Source: Ilyobacter_A sp963668015 (lineage in GTDB: Bacteria; Fusobacteriota; Fusobacteriia; Fusobacteriales; Fusobacteriaceae). Taken from it: 64,000 nucleotides of DNA. The translations under genes and the position numbers were made by a program. How positions within the stretch are numbered: position 1 is the first letter of the stretch; every line of letters begins with the position of its first letter. Below the pieces are notes generated by a model, which saw only the letters and a program-made list of their open reading frames with translations, had not been told where the DNA came from and ran no database searches. This document shows positions 17,681 through 26,693 of this stretch, in pieces. The stretch is taken from positions 1-64,000 of the forward strand of contig CAXXCR010000008.1 in the NCBI GenBank assembly GCA_963668015.2, given 5' to 3'.

Positions 17681-17845
17681 GAATAAATTTTTTAAGAGGA
17701 AAATAGGAAAAAGTATCTAAGTATAAGTTATCGAGTAGCGACATCAGGCTGGCAATAATTTACCGCAGGGTAAAAAATTATAATACATAAGGAGGAAAGA
17801 CAAACGATGGACAAAATGAAAAAAACAAAATGGGAGGGAACAGGA

Positions 17846-18307
17846 ATGAAAAAATTGAAAAAAGGGTTTACATTGATTGAACTTATGATCGTAGTGGCAA
17901 TAATAGCTATATTGGCGGCAGTTGCAGCACCAAAAATGGCATCTCAATTAAAAAAGGCAAAGGATGCTAAAGCTTTGGCTGTATTAGGAGCTTCTAGATC
18001 AGCCTCGAGTATTTACTATGCAGACAATGATGGTTCTTATCCAGGTGGTATGGATGATATTTATGATTTGGTAGATTCTGGAGCTAAAAGAGTTTTTGCA
18101 ACAACTTCTTCTGGTTTAAGTGCAACTCTTGATGTTGGATCAAATTTTGATGGTACAGGTGCTACGACATCAAGTGCTACAGTTCCTATAGTTTTAGTGG
18201 ATTCTTCAGGGGATAGTGTTACTTCAGTAGGTTATGGTGAAGGAGAACTATATTTGGGGGATGATAACGATGAAGATACAAAAAGAAATGTTTGGTCAGA
18301 ATATTAA
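17846..18307 (+). CDS. Major type IV pilin-like protein
   Basis: This class III signal-peptide pilin starts MKKLKKG and is followed by FTLIELMIVVAIIAILAAVA; PilD would cut after the glycine and methylate Phe+1, with Glu+5 present. The mature part is about 146 residues, GspG/PilA-like, with an acidic, Ser/Thr/Gly-rich C-terminal region and no cysteines. ATG 17846 has its own strong site (GGGAGGG). An in-frame ATG at 17807, behind AAGGAGG, would add 13 residues, so both may be used. A terminator right after the gene suggests that this pilin is made at a higher level than the genes downstream. Confidence 0.85.
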   Translation: MKKLKKGFTLIELMIVVAIIAILAAVAAPKMASQLKKAKDAKALAVLGASRSASSIYYADNDGSYPGGMDDIYDLVDSGAKRVFATTSSGLSATLDVGSNFDGTGATTSSATVPIVLVDSSGDSVTSVGYGEGELYLGDDNDEDTKRNVWSEY

Positions 18308-18309
18308 TA

Positions 18310-18335
18310 AAAAAGGCGGTTTAACCGCCTTTTCC
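18310..18335 (+). terminator. Terminator after major pilin
   Basis: Stem AAAGGCGG/CCGCCTTT with a TTTAA-type loop, followed by TTCC. The T run is short, so partial readthrough into the next pilin gene is likely. Confidence 0.75.
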
Positions 18336-18355
18336 TATAAAACTGAGGTGGTTTT

Positions 18356-18826
18356 ATGCCGAAAAAGGATGTGGGATTCACCTTGATAGAACTTGTAGTG
18401 GTTATGATGGTGTTAGCAGTTTTAGCAGCTATTGTAATTCCGCTGTATATGAGTCAACTCAGAAAGGCAAAGGACAGTACTGTTTATGCGTTGCTTGGAG
18501 CATATAGAAGTGCATATAATCTTTATTTAACAGATAGTGAGGGTGAAGATCCTAGCAGTATAGTAGATATAGAAAACAACGTAAAGGTAAGTAAGGCGAA
18601 CTTTGAAATAGCTGCTGGAGCTAGCGGAACTATAAGTTCCATACAGGTTCTTGCTGGGACTGTAGCAAAACCCGGGTTTGTCAGCAATGGTTACGGGGAG
18701 TTCTCAGGTGAGAGCAACGTGGCTGAGATGTACTATGACAGCATAAACGGAGAGCTATACATAGACGGTACAAACGGCGGTACAGACTACCTGGACACAA
18801 AGGGAGAAAAATGGAATGAAAAATAG
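18356..18826 (+). CDS. Second type IV pilin-like protein
   Basis: This 156-residue protein has the prepilin leader MPKKDVG then FTLIELVVVMMVLAVLAAIV, with Glu+5 kept. The stretch after the helix (YMSQLRKAKDSTVYALLGAYRSAYNLYL) parallels the first pilin, so the two are likely duplicates that have diverged in the C-terminal half. It begins 20 bases after the terminator of the first pilin and is followed by the prepilin peptidase gene, suggesting a minor or alternative pilin. Confidence 0.82.
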   Translation: MPKKDVGFTLIELVVVMMVLAVLAAIVIPLYMSQLRKAKDSTVYALLGAYRSAYNLYLTDSEGEDPSSIVDIENNVKVSKANFEIAAGASGTISSIQVLAGTVAKPGFVSNGYGEFSGESNVAEMYYDSINGELYIDGTNGGTDYLDTKGEKWNEK

Positions 18827-18844
18827 AGGTAAACGGAGGGAAAG

Positions 18845-19591
18845 ATGATACTGGAATTGGCAATATATGTTTTCGTGCTTGGGTGCATAATAGGGAGTTT
18901 TTTAAACGTATGCATATACAGGATACCCAAGGGGGAGAACCTGGCATACCCGCCTTCACACTGCCCAAACTGCGGATACAAAATAAAGTGGTATGAGAAC
19001 ATACCGATACTCTCCTATGTATTCCTCCTAAGAGGAAAGTGCAGGAACTGTAAAATAAAGATATCAGCACAGTACCCCCTCGTTGAGTTTATAACAGGTG
19101 TGGTATATATGTCGGTTTTTTTGAAATATGGTTTGTCATTTAAGACAATTATTTTTTTTGTATTTTTCAGCCTATTAATAGTTCTTTCGGGCATAGACCT
19201 GAAAAAATACTACCTGCCTGACAGGCTGAGCCTGTCGCTGATATTTCTGGGTCTCGTAGTATCTTTTTTCAACGGAGTGGGTTTGGAAAGGGCGTTTGTA
19301 GGGGCGAGCACCTACGCATTCCCATTTATGCTGATCTACGGATTCGGGGACTCATTTATGAATAAAGAAGTGATGGGGTTTGGCGACGTAAAGCTTGCCG
19401 CTGGGATAGGTGCATTTTTGGGTTATATGAACTTTTACATTCTGCACATGTTTTTCACTGCTGCATTCGTATTGGGGGCAGTGATCAGCCTGATGTTGAT
19501 GGGCTTAAAAATAAAAAAAAGAGGGGATCTGGTCCCATTCGGGCCGTTTCTTTCAGCTGCCAGCTTTTTGGTCGTTCTGGTCTTTTATTAA
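18845..19591 (+). CDS. pilD: Prepilin peptidase / N-methyltransferase
   Basis: PilD cleaves and N-methylates prepilins in the inner membrane. The 248-residue protein has the N-terminal domain with two zinc-type pairs, CPNCGYK and CRNCKIK, the conserved ENIPILSY between them, and the two catalytic aspartates in the GIDLKKYYLPDRLSL and GFGDVKLAAG motifs of the A24 aspartic peptidase family. About seven membrane spans are visible. It is placed between the pilins and the minor pilins that are its expected substrates. Confidence 0.95.
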   Translation: MILELAIYVFVLGCIIGSFLNVCIYRIPKGENLAYPPSHCPNCGYKIKWYENIPILSYVFLLRGKCRNCKIKISAQYPLVEFITGVVYMSVFLKYGLSFKTIIFFVFFSLLIVLSGIDLKKYYLPDRLSLSLIFLGLVVSFFNGVGLERAFVGASTYAFPFMLIYGFGDSFMNKEVMGFGDVKLAAGIGAFLGYMNFYILHMFFTAAFVLGAVISLMLMGLKIKKRGDLVPFGPFLSAASFLVVLVFY

Positions 19592-19605
19592 AGAGGTGTT
19601 GAGCT

Positions 19606-20229
19606 ATGAAAAAGAAGGGTTATTCCATGTTGGAAGTAATGCTGGCATTTGCGATATTTTCAATAGCACTGCTGCCGCTACTATCTTCCTATAAAACCAT
19701 TTTTAAGATGGAGAGAACCGCAGACGAGAGGGAGGAGTCGAGCAGGGTGGCAATAAACGTGGCTGACTACATAAGAGCCAAGGGATACGACAAGCTCACT
19801 AAAGCCACGACAAACGGCGCCGTTACATTTGACCTGCCGTTTAAAGCTACGTTTGAGTATGACAGCGGTGTATGGGAAAAAGACGGTATAGGCAATTCCT
19901 TTGAGAGCTACTTCAATCTTGGAAACGATGGAGAGTGGTTTATAATAAACTCCAAGGCTCTAAAATTTGATAATACTACCATAACTGTTGAGCTTGACAA
20001 GGTTGCATTGGAACTGGGTGGAACGGATAATTATGAAAATCCACTGACGGGAAGCAGTACAGATAAATACATCTACACGGGAAGAACTGATGATACATTG
20101 TCATACAGCAGCGGCAAAAACGAGTTTGTTGTGGGTGAGGTAACGGTAAATTACACCAACAGCTATGGAAAATCAAAAACTTATGACAGATACAGGTTTA
20201 TGGTAAGCCCTATTGAAAAGTGGAAATAG
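19606..20229 (+). CDS. Minor prepilin, PilV/GspI-like
   Basis: A 207-residue prepilin with the short leader MKKKG followed by YSMLEVMLAFAIFSIALLPLL. It has Glu at +5 and Tyr rather than Phe at +1. The SMLEVMLAFAIFSIAL pattern is typical of PilV/GspI minor pilins that prime pilus assembly. The C-terminal part is soluble and acidic. It lies 14 bases after pilD, with the minor pilin genes that follow in the same transcript. The exact minor-pilin class is inferred. Confidence 0.75.
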   Translation: MKKKGYSMLEVMLAFAIFSIALLPLLSSYKTIFKMERTADEREESSRVAINVADYIRAKGYDKLTKATTNGAVTFDLPFKATFEYDSGVWEKDGIGNSFESYFNLGNDGEWFIINSKALKFDNTTITVELDKVALELGGTDNYENPLTGSSTDKYIYTGRTDDTLSYSSGKNEFVVGEVTVNYTNSYGKSKTYDRYRFMVSPIEKWK

Positions 20230-20240
20230 GGGGGATGAAA

Positions 20241-20807
20241 ATGGATAAGGAAAAAGGTTTCACGTTGCTGGAGCTAATGCTGGCAGTGGCGCTTATTGCC
20301 ATACTTGCAGGTATAGTATACCCGTACTTTAACGGAGTGGTCCAAAACCACAAAAGGATGCTGGAGATGAACCGCGTCGACTCCAGCCTGAGCAAGGGTA
20401 TAGAGATAATAAAAAGGGCTGCAAGGGGATCGAAATCATCCAGCCTTTTGTCAGGAAAAGCAATGGAAGTATCCTCCGGCGGTGCCGTGCTGGTGATAAA
20501 CGTGCCGGAAAGCGGGGGAAGCGACGAGTACGTTGAGGAATATGTAAGATTCAGGCTTAAGGATGACGGGCTTTATGTAAGCAGAGGGGATGATACTTCA
20601 AGTTTTGGACCTGAATCAGAACTGATTCCCAATGTTGTTGTTACAGATGGAGGTACCCAGGTGAGCAAATTTGACTACAACTCAGACAACGGTATACTCA
20701 CTATGTATTTTAAAATTAGCGTAGCAAAGACTGGTGACGAAAAAACAAGTGCCAATACCAGAGAGGTAAGGGACTCGGCTGTTACCAGGATAAACTTTGA
20801 TATATAG
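20241..20807 (+). CDS. Minor prepilin, PilW/GspJ-like
   Basis: A 188-residue prepilin with leader MDKEKG then FTLLELMLAVALIAILAGIVY, Glu+5 present. The following helix (MLEMNRVDSSLSKGIEIIKRAARG) resembles GspJ/PilW minor pilins. I use ATG 20241 with AGGGGG just in front; ATG 20235 or GTG 20220 are in-frame options. It lies in the minor-pilin group between the PilV-like and PilX-like genes. Confidence 0.72.
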   Translation: MDKEKGFTLLELMLAVALIAILAGIVYPYFNGVVQNHKRMLEMNRVDSSLSKGIEIIKRAARGSKSSSLLSGKAMEVSSGGAVLVINVPESGGSDEYVEEYVRFRLKDDGLYVSRGDDTSSFGPESELIPNVVVTDGGTQVSKFDYNSDNGILTMYFKISVAKTGDEKTSANTREVRDSAVTRINFDI

Positions 20808-20819
20808 GAGGTGGTGGCT

Positions 20820-21647
20820 TTGAAAAATAAGGAAAACGCCTCCGCGATAGTTTTGGCCATATTAATGCTGGCTTTTTTCATGGCACTCTCACTGAATATG
20901 TACTACCTGACACAGAAAAAGGGTGAAAGGGCAGCTGCTAAGGCGGAAGGAGTGGCAGTAACTGGACAGATAGACGGCGGATCCAGTCTGGGGTATTATG
21001 AACTCTTTATGGCTGACCAGTATGTATCCAAAGGATATTTTCTGGATAAGACCCATCCCAACGTAGCTTCTAAAAACTATGATAATGGGACTTATGCGTA
21101 TACTGAGCCAACAAACAGTGACGACAGATACACCCCTCTTTCCGGAGTAGCGTCACCGCAGATAAACGCAACACTGGGAGGGATAGTTTTAAATAATTAC
21201 AATGAGTATTTCGGGTCTTTGTGGGACAGTAGCTCTACTGGGCAGGCGGTTTTAATTTCAGAAAAAATAGAGTCGGCAAAAGTTGTAAGCAGGAATTGGC
21301 AGACGGAAGGCGAAAATATAAAAAGACTGTGGAATTACAACAGTGGAGACGAGATGAGTGTAGGCGGCTATGAAATAGACGTGAGCAAGAACAACAATAT
21401 AGACGGAACTGCCATAAGCCCGACAACGAAAATAATAGATGAAATGAAGAGTAAGAACGATGGAAGCGATCATGACTTGGTATTGTACTATACAAAGGAA
21501 ATTGTGGTTCCAGATGCAGGAACAGGGATAGACGGCGGTACCTATAGAATAACATATGAAGAAAATGTTAATTTTACAGTATCCGGTTCTGCGGTGACTA
21601 TAAACACCGACAGTGGGAATGAGCTCACCGTGGAAAGAGTAAATTAG
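20820..21647 (+). CDS. PilX-like pilus assembly protein
   Basis: This 275-residue protein has one N-terminal hydrophobic helix (ASAIVLAILMLAFFMALSLNMYY) without the GFTLIE cleavage motif, then a large, Tyr/Asp/Ser-rich domain. This matches the build of PilX/GspK-region proteins that sit after the minor pilins. Start TTG 20820, seven bases behind AGGAGGT, is preferred over GTG 20811, which overlaps that site. The function is inferred from position. Confidence 0.55.
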   Translation: MKNKENASAIVLAILMLAFFMALSLNMYYLTQKKGERAAAKAEGVAVTGQIDGGSSLGYYELFMADQYVSKGYFLDKTHPNVASKNYDNGTYAYTEPTNSDDRYTPLSGVASPQINATLGGIVLNNYNEYFGSLWDSSSTGQAVLISEKIESAKVVSRNWQTEGENIKRLWNYNSGDEMSVGGYEIDVSKNNNIDGTAISPTTKIIDEMKSKNDGSDHDLVLYYTKEIVVPDAGTGIDGGTYRITYEENVNFTVSGSAVTINTDSGNELTVERVN

Positions 21648-21664
21648 GCAGGGGGCGTAGAATT

Positions 21665-22720
21665 ATGTTTAAAGACGAGATAAGAGGAAGCCTGGACATA
21701 GGCTCTGGTGCCATAAAAGGCCTAAGCCTGAAAAAAGGGATAATAGAGCATGTGGTATTCCAGAGACTAGGAAAAGGGGTATTTGTAAGTGGCGAGATAG
21801 AAGACAGTGTTAATTTCCTGGAGTCACTGAAAAGTGTAGTTACTCAGTTAAACCTCAAAGGGAAAAAGGTGGTTGTGTCCATACCGGCCCAGGATTTTTT
21901 CGTGAAGTTTTTCGATATAGCATCTGACGATGAGAGTCTTAGGCTGGATATGATAAACGAGGAGCTTGCTGACTTGGTACCCAATTACGATCCAGGGGAG
22001 TTTGTAACTGAATATGTGGTGCTTGACAGCGACGTTGAAAAAGAGAGGATAATGGCAATAACCATTATGAAAGATAAAGTAGAAGAGCTCTTGGAGTTTT
22101 TAAAAGAACTGAGAGTAAAAGTGGTTAAAATAGTTCCGGATTTTGTTTCCTCGTTCAATTTTATGGAGGCATTGAAAGAGGAAAAATTAGGTGTGGAGCC
22201 TCACGAAAATGTGATGCTGGTTGACATCGGTGCCGAGGCTACAAAAATATTTATAGAGAAAAACGGCATGATAAGGATGCAGAGGATATCCCCAATAGGA
22301 GGGAATGACTTCACAGAGGCCATACAGAGGTACAACAACCTAAACGGGAAGCTAGCCGAAGAGTATAAAACTACTTTGGAGCTCAGGGATAAAAATACAG
22401 GTGATATAGCCGAAGATGAAGAGGATATGTTTGCTGAGCTGGGCGACCTTGTGGAGGAGCTTGAAAAGCAGATACAGATTTCCATAGATTTTTATAAGAT
22501 GCAGGAAAACCAATTGGGAGTAGACAAACTTTACCTTATGGGCGGTGCCAGCCTACTAAAAGGCTTTAAAGAGCATATAGAAAGCCTGGTGGAGATTGAG
22601 ACAGATTTCTTGGATTATAAGTACCTAGACATGGACCCTTTAAATTTGGAGAAAATGAACGAGGTACAGGTACCGCAGTTTGCCAACCTTTTGGGCAATA
22701 TAGTAAATGAGGTGAGGTAA
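21665..22720 (+). CDS. pilM: Type IV pilus inner-membrane alignment protein PilM
   Basis: PilM is an actin-like cytoplasmic protein that binds the PilN tail and links the pilus ATPase to the PilN-PilO complex. The 351-residue protein shows actin-fold motifs: RGSLDIGSGAIKGLSL at the N terminus, MLVDIGAEATKIFIEKNG (phosphate 2) and LYLMGGASLLKGF (adenosine). It shares this fold with FtsA but has the pilus context. The pilN start codon follows the stop directly. Confidence 0.9.
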   Translation: MFKDEIRGSLDIGSGAIKGLSLKKGIIEHVVFQRLGKGVFVSGEIEDSVNFLESLKSVVTQLNLKGKKVVVSIPAQDFFVKFFDIASDDESLRLDMINEELADLVPNYDPGEFVTEYVVLDSDVEKERIMAITIMKDKVEELLEFLKELRVKVVKIVPDFVSSFNFMEALKEEKLGVEPHENVMLVDIGAEATKIFIEKNGMIRMQRISPIGGNDFTEAIQRYNNLNGKLAEEYKTTLELRDKNTGDIAEDEEDMFAELGDLVEELEKQIQISIDFYKMQENQLGVDKLYLMGGASLLKGFKEHIESLVEIETDFLDYKYLDMDPLNLEKMNEVQVPQFANLLGNIVNEVR

Positions 22721-23284
22721 ATGCTAGATGTTAATTTTCTGACACCGGAATATAAGAGAAAATTGAAATTGGAGAAACTAACAAAGAATGTACTAGCAGT
22801 GTTTCTTGTGATATTTCTACTTGAATTTTCGGGATTTCTGGTGTTTAAAAGTGTTATAAAGAATGTTGAGAACAGTATAGCAGCAGAGAAAATGCAGATA
22901 GAGGATTTTAACGGTGAGAAGGATGAGTATATAGCAAAATCAAAAGCTCTTCCTGACCTAACAAATAAGATACAGATCATAGAGGATATTTTTGCACAGC
23001 AAAATTTGAGATTTTCTGAAATACTTTACGGGATAAACGAGAGAACGCCTCATAATATCTGGTATACAAACCTGAGATATGACAATAACGGTGTAAACCT
23101 GAAAGGGGTATCCTACAAAAATCCTTTATTGAACCTGAGTTCAGAAAAAAACATATACTTTTTGGAGTCAAACTTGAACGAAAGTGGAAAATACAACGAC
23201 ATAAAGGTGGATTTTATAAAACTACAGCAGGCAAACGGGAACAAGGTTGATATGTTTGAAATGAACTTAGTTCTTAAGGAATAG
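22721..23284 (+). CDS. pilN: Type IV pilus protein PilN-like
   Basis: This 187-residue bitopic protein has a short cytosolic start, MLDVNFLTPEYKRKLKLEK, whose NFLTPEY resembles the PilN tail (consensus near INLLP) that PilM binds. One membrane span follows (residues about 25-45), then a coiled coil and a ferredoxin-like periplasmic part. It is directly linked to pilM (stop and start adjoining) and followed by pilO. Sequence similarity of PilN proteins is low, so order is part of the evidence. Confidence 0.8.
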   Translation: MLDVNFLTPEYKRKLKLEKLTKNVLAVFLVIFLLEFSGFLVFKSVIKNVENSIAAEKMQIEDFNGEKDEYIAKSKALPDLTNKIQIIEDIFAQQNLRFSEILYGINERTPHNIWYTNLRYDNNGVNLKGVSYKNPLLNLSSEKNIYFLESNLNESGKYNDIKVDFIKLQQANGNKVDMFEMNLVLKE

Positions 23285-23296
23285 GGAGGTGAGACA

Positions 23297-23917
23297 ATGG
23301 AGGTTTTTGGAAAAGAGATCAATTTAGATCTGGAATTAACTGAAAAACAACAAAAACTGGTAACTGTTCTGGGGATACTGCTTTTAACTGTTGCAATAAG
23401 TTATCCGATGATAGTTAAGCCCTCCCTTAAGTTAAAGGCTAAAAAAGAGGAACTTGCGGTTACCGAACAAAAGAAAAATATTGCAAGAGCGGATATGCAA
23501 AAGGAAAAGGGTAGATATGAATCCTTACTTGCGGAATATCAAAGACAGAAAGACAGGCTGGAAATACTGGAAACAAAATTTAAAAATTCTAGCCTACAGG
23601 ACAATGCCAGTCTTAAAAATATGGTACAGGAGATACTGGATTATTTGAAAATAAAAGTTATTGAAATAGGTGCTCCTGAGTTGGCCGAAGATGAAAGCGG
23701 CTACGTAAAAGTTTATACTCCATACAAGATAAGCGGGGACGCAAATATGGTAGCTAAGTTTTTTTACTTCTTGGAAAACTCTAACTATTTGATCACGCTT
23801 AGAGGAAGTGCGTTGGAGATGAAACAGGCACAGAATACAGATGCAAATGATGTGGAAGTTAAGTTTAAAGTGGGATCGTACTTTATTGATGAAGGTGGTG
23901 AGGTGGACTTTGAATAG
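23297..23917 (+). CDS. pilO: Type IV pilus protein PilO-like
   Basis: This 206-residue protein has one membrane span (residues about 20-40), a coiled coil (KAKKEELAVTEQKKNIARADM and the following helix) and a C-terminal ferredoxin-like domain with VAKFFYFLENSNYLITLRG, the typical PilO/GspM pattern. It should pair with PilN in the periplasm. A GGGAGGTGA site precedes ATG 23297. The 3' end overlaps the next gene by eight bases. Confidence 0.82.
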   Translation: MEVFGKEINLDLELTEKQQKLVTVLGILLLTVAISYPMIVKPSLKLKAKKEELAVTEQKKNIARADMQKEKGRYESLLAEYQRQKDRLEILETKFKNSSLQDNASLKNMVQEILDYLKIKVIEIGAPELAEDESGYVKVYTPYKISGDANMVAKFFYFLENSNYLITLRGSALEMKQAQNTDANDVEVKFKVGSYFIDEGGEVDFE

Positions 23918-24347
23918 GAAAATCATGTGCATATCTCTATTTTTCATGATGAGCTTTCTTGCCTTTTCTGAAATAGTCCAAAACCCGCTTAAAGACTATA
24001 TCAGCAACGAGGTCTACGCAGGTGGAAATGAAAAATTTTCAGACGGCAAGGATATATTTGAAAAGAAAATAGCAGATAGAGAGGACGTTGTACAGGCAAT
24101 TTTAGCGGCAAAAGAAAGGATAAAAAATACCTTTCCAGAGGTAAAACTTGTGAGTAGGAGAAACAATAAGTGGTATACCACTTTCTACTTCAAAGATGGA
24201 GAAAGGATGCAGCGGAAAACAGTTTCAAACACTGTCGTTATAAAATCGGGGGAAGAATCCTACCTTGTAAGGGCACTTAAAGACGGCCTACTGGTGAGGG
24301 ATAAACGAAGTGGTGTGGAAGACAAACTTTTGATAAAAAGAAGGTGA
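23910..24347 (+). CDS. Small exported protein at the pilP position
   Basis: This 145-residue protein has a hydrophobic signal sequence (residues about 4-18, ending LAFS) and a basic soluble domain. It has no convincing lipobox, unlike classical PilP lipoproteins. The TTG start at 23910 follows GAGGTGG and overlaps the pilO stop; the upstream in-frame extension to 23841 lies inside pilO. It overlaps the in-frame upstream start of the secretin gene by four bases. Position between pilO and the secretin suggests a PilP-like linker, but I do not recognise the family. Confidence 0.6.
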   Translation: MNRKIMCISLFFMMSFLAFSEIVQNPLKDYISNEVYAGGNEKFSDGKDIFEKKIADREDVVQAILAAKERIKNTFPEVKLVSRRNNKWYTTFYFKDGERMQRKTVSNTVVIKSGEESYLVRALKDGLLVRDKRSGVEDKLLIKRR

Positions 24348-24355
24348 CTTGTGAT

Positions 24356-26134
24356 ATGAAGAAAATTTTATATGTGTGCATGCTTTCAATGTGTTTTTTA
24401 TTTACGGGAAATGGATTGATGGCGCAGGAAGATTTTTATAACAGATTGGGCAGGATAAGATATCCGTATGAACTGGATCTAAAGAAAGTTCCTTTAGCGG
24501 ATGTTTTGAGTAACATCTCTAAAACAAGTAATGTATCTATAGTTCCAGAATCAAGTATAGCTGATTTGGAGATAGACCTATATATGACCAAGGGTCAGAC
24601 TTTAAAAAATATTCTGGAAACATTCAGTGCTACCCACGGTTTGAAGGTTAGGATTATAAATAATACAGTTATACTGAGCAAAAAAAATGGAGACGATCTG
24701 GCTGAAGCTGCCACAAGGATAATAGGAAAGGTACTTCAAAAAGACAGTTTTTCCGGAATAGAGGGAGCTGAAGTAACCCTATTAGACAGTGGAAAAGGGT
24801 CTGAAACTACCAAAATAGGCGGGGCATTTATATTTAATGATCTAGCACCTGGAACCTATATAATGAGGGTAAGACACCCTGATTATGAAGAAAGAGGAGA
24901 GATAGTAGAGGTTAAAGCAGGCCAAACCTTTAGTATGGAAGTTATGGTGCAGGACAAAAAGTCAAGTGCCAAAACTGGTATGAGTGAAGGCGAAGAAAAA
25001 GAAGTTGTCTATAAACAGATAGGTAAGGTAACAGATAAAGACGGTGAAGCGAAGCAGACAGAAAAAATAATCTTGAAACACGCATTCGCAGGAGAGGTTA
25101 AAGAGGTAATAAGCTCTGTAACAGACGGAATAGAAGTAACTGCACTGGAAAAAATGAACATGCTGGTACTTAAAGGGAACGAAACAAACCTTAAAACAGC
25201 CAGAAACCTTATAAAAGAGATAGACCAGCCAGTTAAACAGGTTAGGATAACAGCACAAGTTCTGGATGTAACAGACAACCTTTTGAAAGAATTGGGTGTT
25301 GACTGGGCATATAAACATATAGAAGACGGAACAGCTTATGCTGAGTCTACAAATAAAAATAACTTCAGCGGAGACCAGCTGGTCGATCCAAATACTGACG
25401 CTGATAATGACGGACTGGCAGATAACATCGGTTATGCGGTTGGAAATGAAATTTTTGCTGGATTTACAAATGCATTGAACTTAGAGTTTATAAACATATT
25501 CAACAGCAAAGAGGATCTTATAAACGCAACAGTAAATTTACTTCACCAAACAGATGACGCCAACATAAACGCAATTCCTTCAATTGTTACAATAAACGGG
25601 GAGCCTGCAGACTTCAGGGTAACTGAAGAGGTAATCGTTGGTACAATAGAGGAAGAAGATGACGATGGAAACTCAGTAAAACAACCACTATTCAAGGAAG
25701 CTGGTGTTATCTTCAAGGTTATCCCAACAATAAGAGATGGCGGAGATGATCCTGATTCTATATTGCTAGATGTAGATAGTGAAGTAAGTAATTTTAAATT
25801 GAGTTCTGGATATGATCAAAATGAAGGGGCTCAATTCAAAAATAATATAAAAACTAAGATAAGAGTAAACGACGGGGACAGCATATTTATAGGCGGCCTT
25901 AAAAAAGGAACTTCTTCAGAAGTTGTTTCAAAAATACCACTTTTGGGAGATTTACCTTTCATAGGATGGTTGTTTAAAAATACCTCAAGTTCAAATGATG
26001 TAAGAGAGATATACATACAAATAACAGCAGAAATAGTAACTAATGAAAACAAAAATTCTGATATACCGGTTCAAAACTTCAGAGCAAACCCGATTGCAAC
26101 ACCGGGAGCTCAATTATACAAGATAGGAAAATAA
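24356..26134 (+). CDS. pilQ: Pilus secretin with carboxypeptidase-regulatory-like insert
   Basis: The secretin is the outer-membrane ring through which the pilus leaves the cell. The 592-residue protein has a signal peptide (about residues 1-23) and an STN/N0 domain (about 36-108: LDLKKVPLADVLSNISKTSN). A beta-sandwich carboxypeptidase-regulatory-like segment follows (about 121-199: EGAEVTLLD ... GGAFIFNDLAPGTYIMRVRH). Then come an N1-type domain (TEKIILKHAFAGEVKEVI) and the secretin domain, ending with the signature GDSIFIGGLKKG and PLLGDLPFIGWLF. ATG 24356 is chosen over GTG 24344, which overlaps the previous gene. The extra domain between N0 and N1 is unusual for PilQ. Confidence 0.9.
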   Translation: MKKILYVCMLSMCFLFTGNGLMAQEDFYNRLGRIRYPYELDLKKVPLADVLSNISKTSNVSIVPESSIADLEIDLYMTKGQTLKNILETFSATHGLKVRIINNTVILSKKNGDDLAEAATRIIGKVLQKDSFSGIEGAEVTLLDSGKGSETTKIGGAFIFNDLAPGTYIMRVRHPDYEERGEIVEVKAGQTFSMEVMVQDKKSSAKTGMSEGEEKEVVYKQIGKVTDKDGEAKQTEKIILKHAFAGEVKEVISSVTDGIEVTALEKMNMLVLKGNETNLKTARNLIKEIDQPVKQVRITAQVLDVTDNLLKELGVDWAYKHIEDGTAYAESTNKNNFSGDQLVDPNTDADNDGLADNIGYAVGNEIFAGFTNALNLEFINIFNSKEDLINATVNLLHQTDDANINAIPSIVTINGEPADFRVTEEVIVGTIEEEDDDGNSVKQPLFKEAGVIFKVIPTIRDGGDDPDSILLDVDSEVSNFKLSSGYDQNEGAQFKNNIKTKIRVNDGDSIFIGGLKKGTSSEVVSKIPLLGDLPFIGWLFKNTSSSNDVREIYIQITAEIVTNENKNSDIPVQNFRANPIATPGAQLYKIGK

Positions 26135-26135
26135 T

Positions 26136-26168
26136 AAAAAAACAAGTCCTTTTGGGCTTGTTTTTTTA
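26136..26168 (+). terminator. Terminator after the pilus locus
   Basis: Stem AAACAAGtCC/GGgCTTGTTT with a TTTT loop and a following T run. Confidence 0.9.
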
Positions 26169-26199
26169 TAAAGAGAAATTTATTTTAAAGCGTTAAGAA

Positions 26200-26617
26200 A
26201 ATATTGAATTTATTGAAACCTGTTACTTTTTCTTGATAAAAAGTAACCAAAAATCAAGGCCTGTGAAAAATCAGCTAAAAGCTTTCGAAAATCTAAGAAA
26301 AATTTTAAAACTTGGCGAAAAGCACGCCTTCGGACACTAAAATTTTTCTAAAGATTTTTTCTCGATCTTTCTTAACGCTGATTATTTCAATGGCCAAAAA
26401 ACCTAGAAATAATAACGTGCAAAGCATTTGAACTTAAACCCGTTTAAAAAATTGCGTTAATAAATCATCTTCTGAAATCCACTTTCATTGAAATAAAGAG
26501 ATTTATCGACAATATTTCAATAGAAAGTTAGTTCAGAAGTGGTTTTAGTAATTTTTTATGGGTGTCGTTTCTTTGGTACTTTCTTTGGACAAGCAAAGAA
26601 AGTACAGCAATTCAGTA
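26200..26617 (+). repeat. Family A dispersed repeat, copy 2 (MITE-like)
   Basis: Has the same length (418 bases) and almost the same sequence as 16811-17228, in the same orientation. The outermost bases extend the inverted ends here: AGAAAATATTGAATTT on the left and its near complement AAATTCAGTATTTTCT on the right. The high identity of copies 9.4 kb apart points to recent spread or gene conversion. It occupies most of the 26135-26748 gap, which otherwise holds the terminator and the next promoter. Confidence 0.85.
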
Positions 26618-26693
26618 TTTTCTAGAAAAGATAAAAATTATGGTATGCTTAAAATAAGCTTGTACCCGTACAATGTTTTAAGTTTTTTTGATT

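Noticed and set aside
17751..17784. Sigma-54 promoter (TGGCA) or sigma-70 promoter (TATAAT) right before the pilin gene
   Set aside because: The -12 element TTGC is missing, and the TATAAT has no -35 and would leave no room for a leader before the ribosome site.
17690..17800. c-di-GMP riboswitch in front of the pilin gene
   Set aside because: The segment GAGTAGCGACATCAGGC and the following hairpin do not show the conserved core of either known class.
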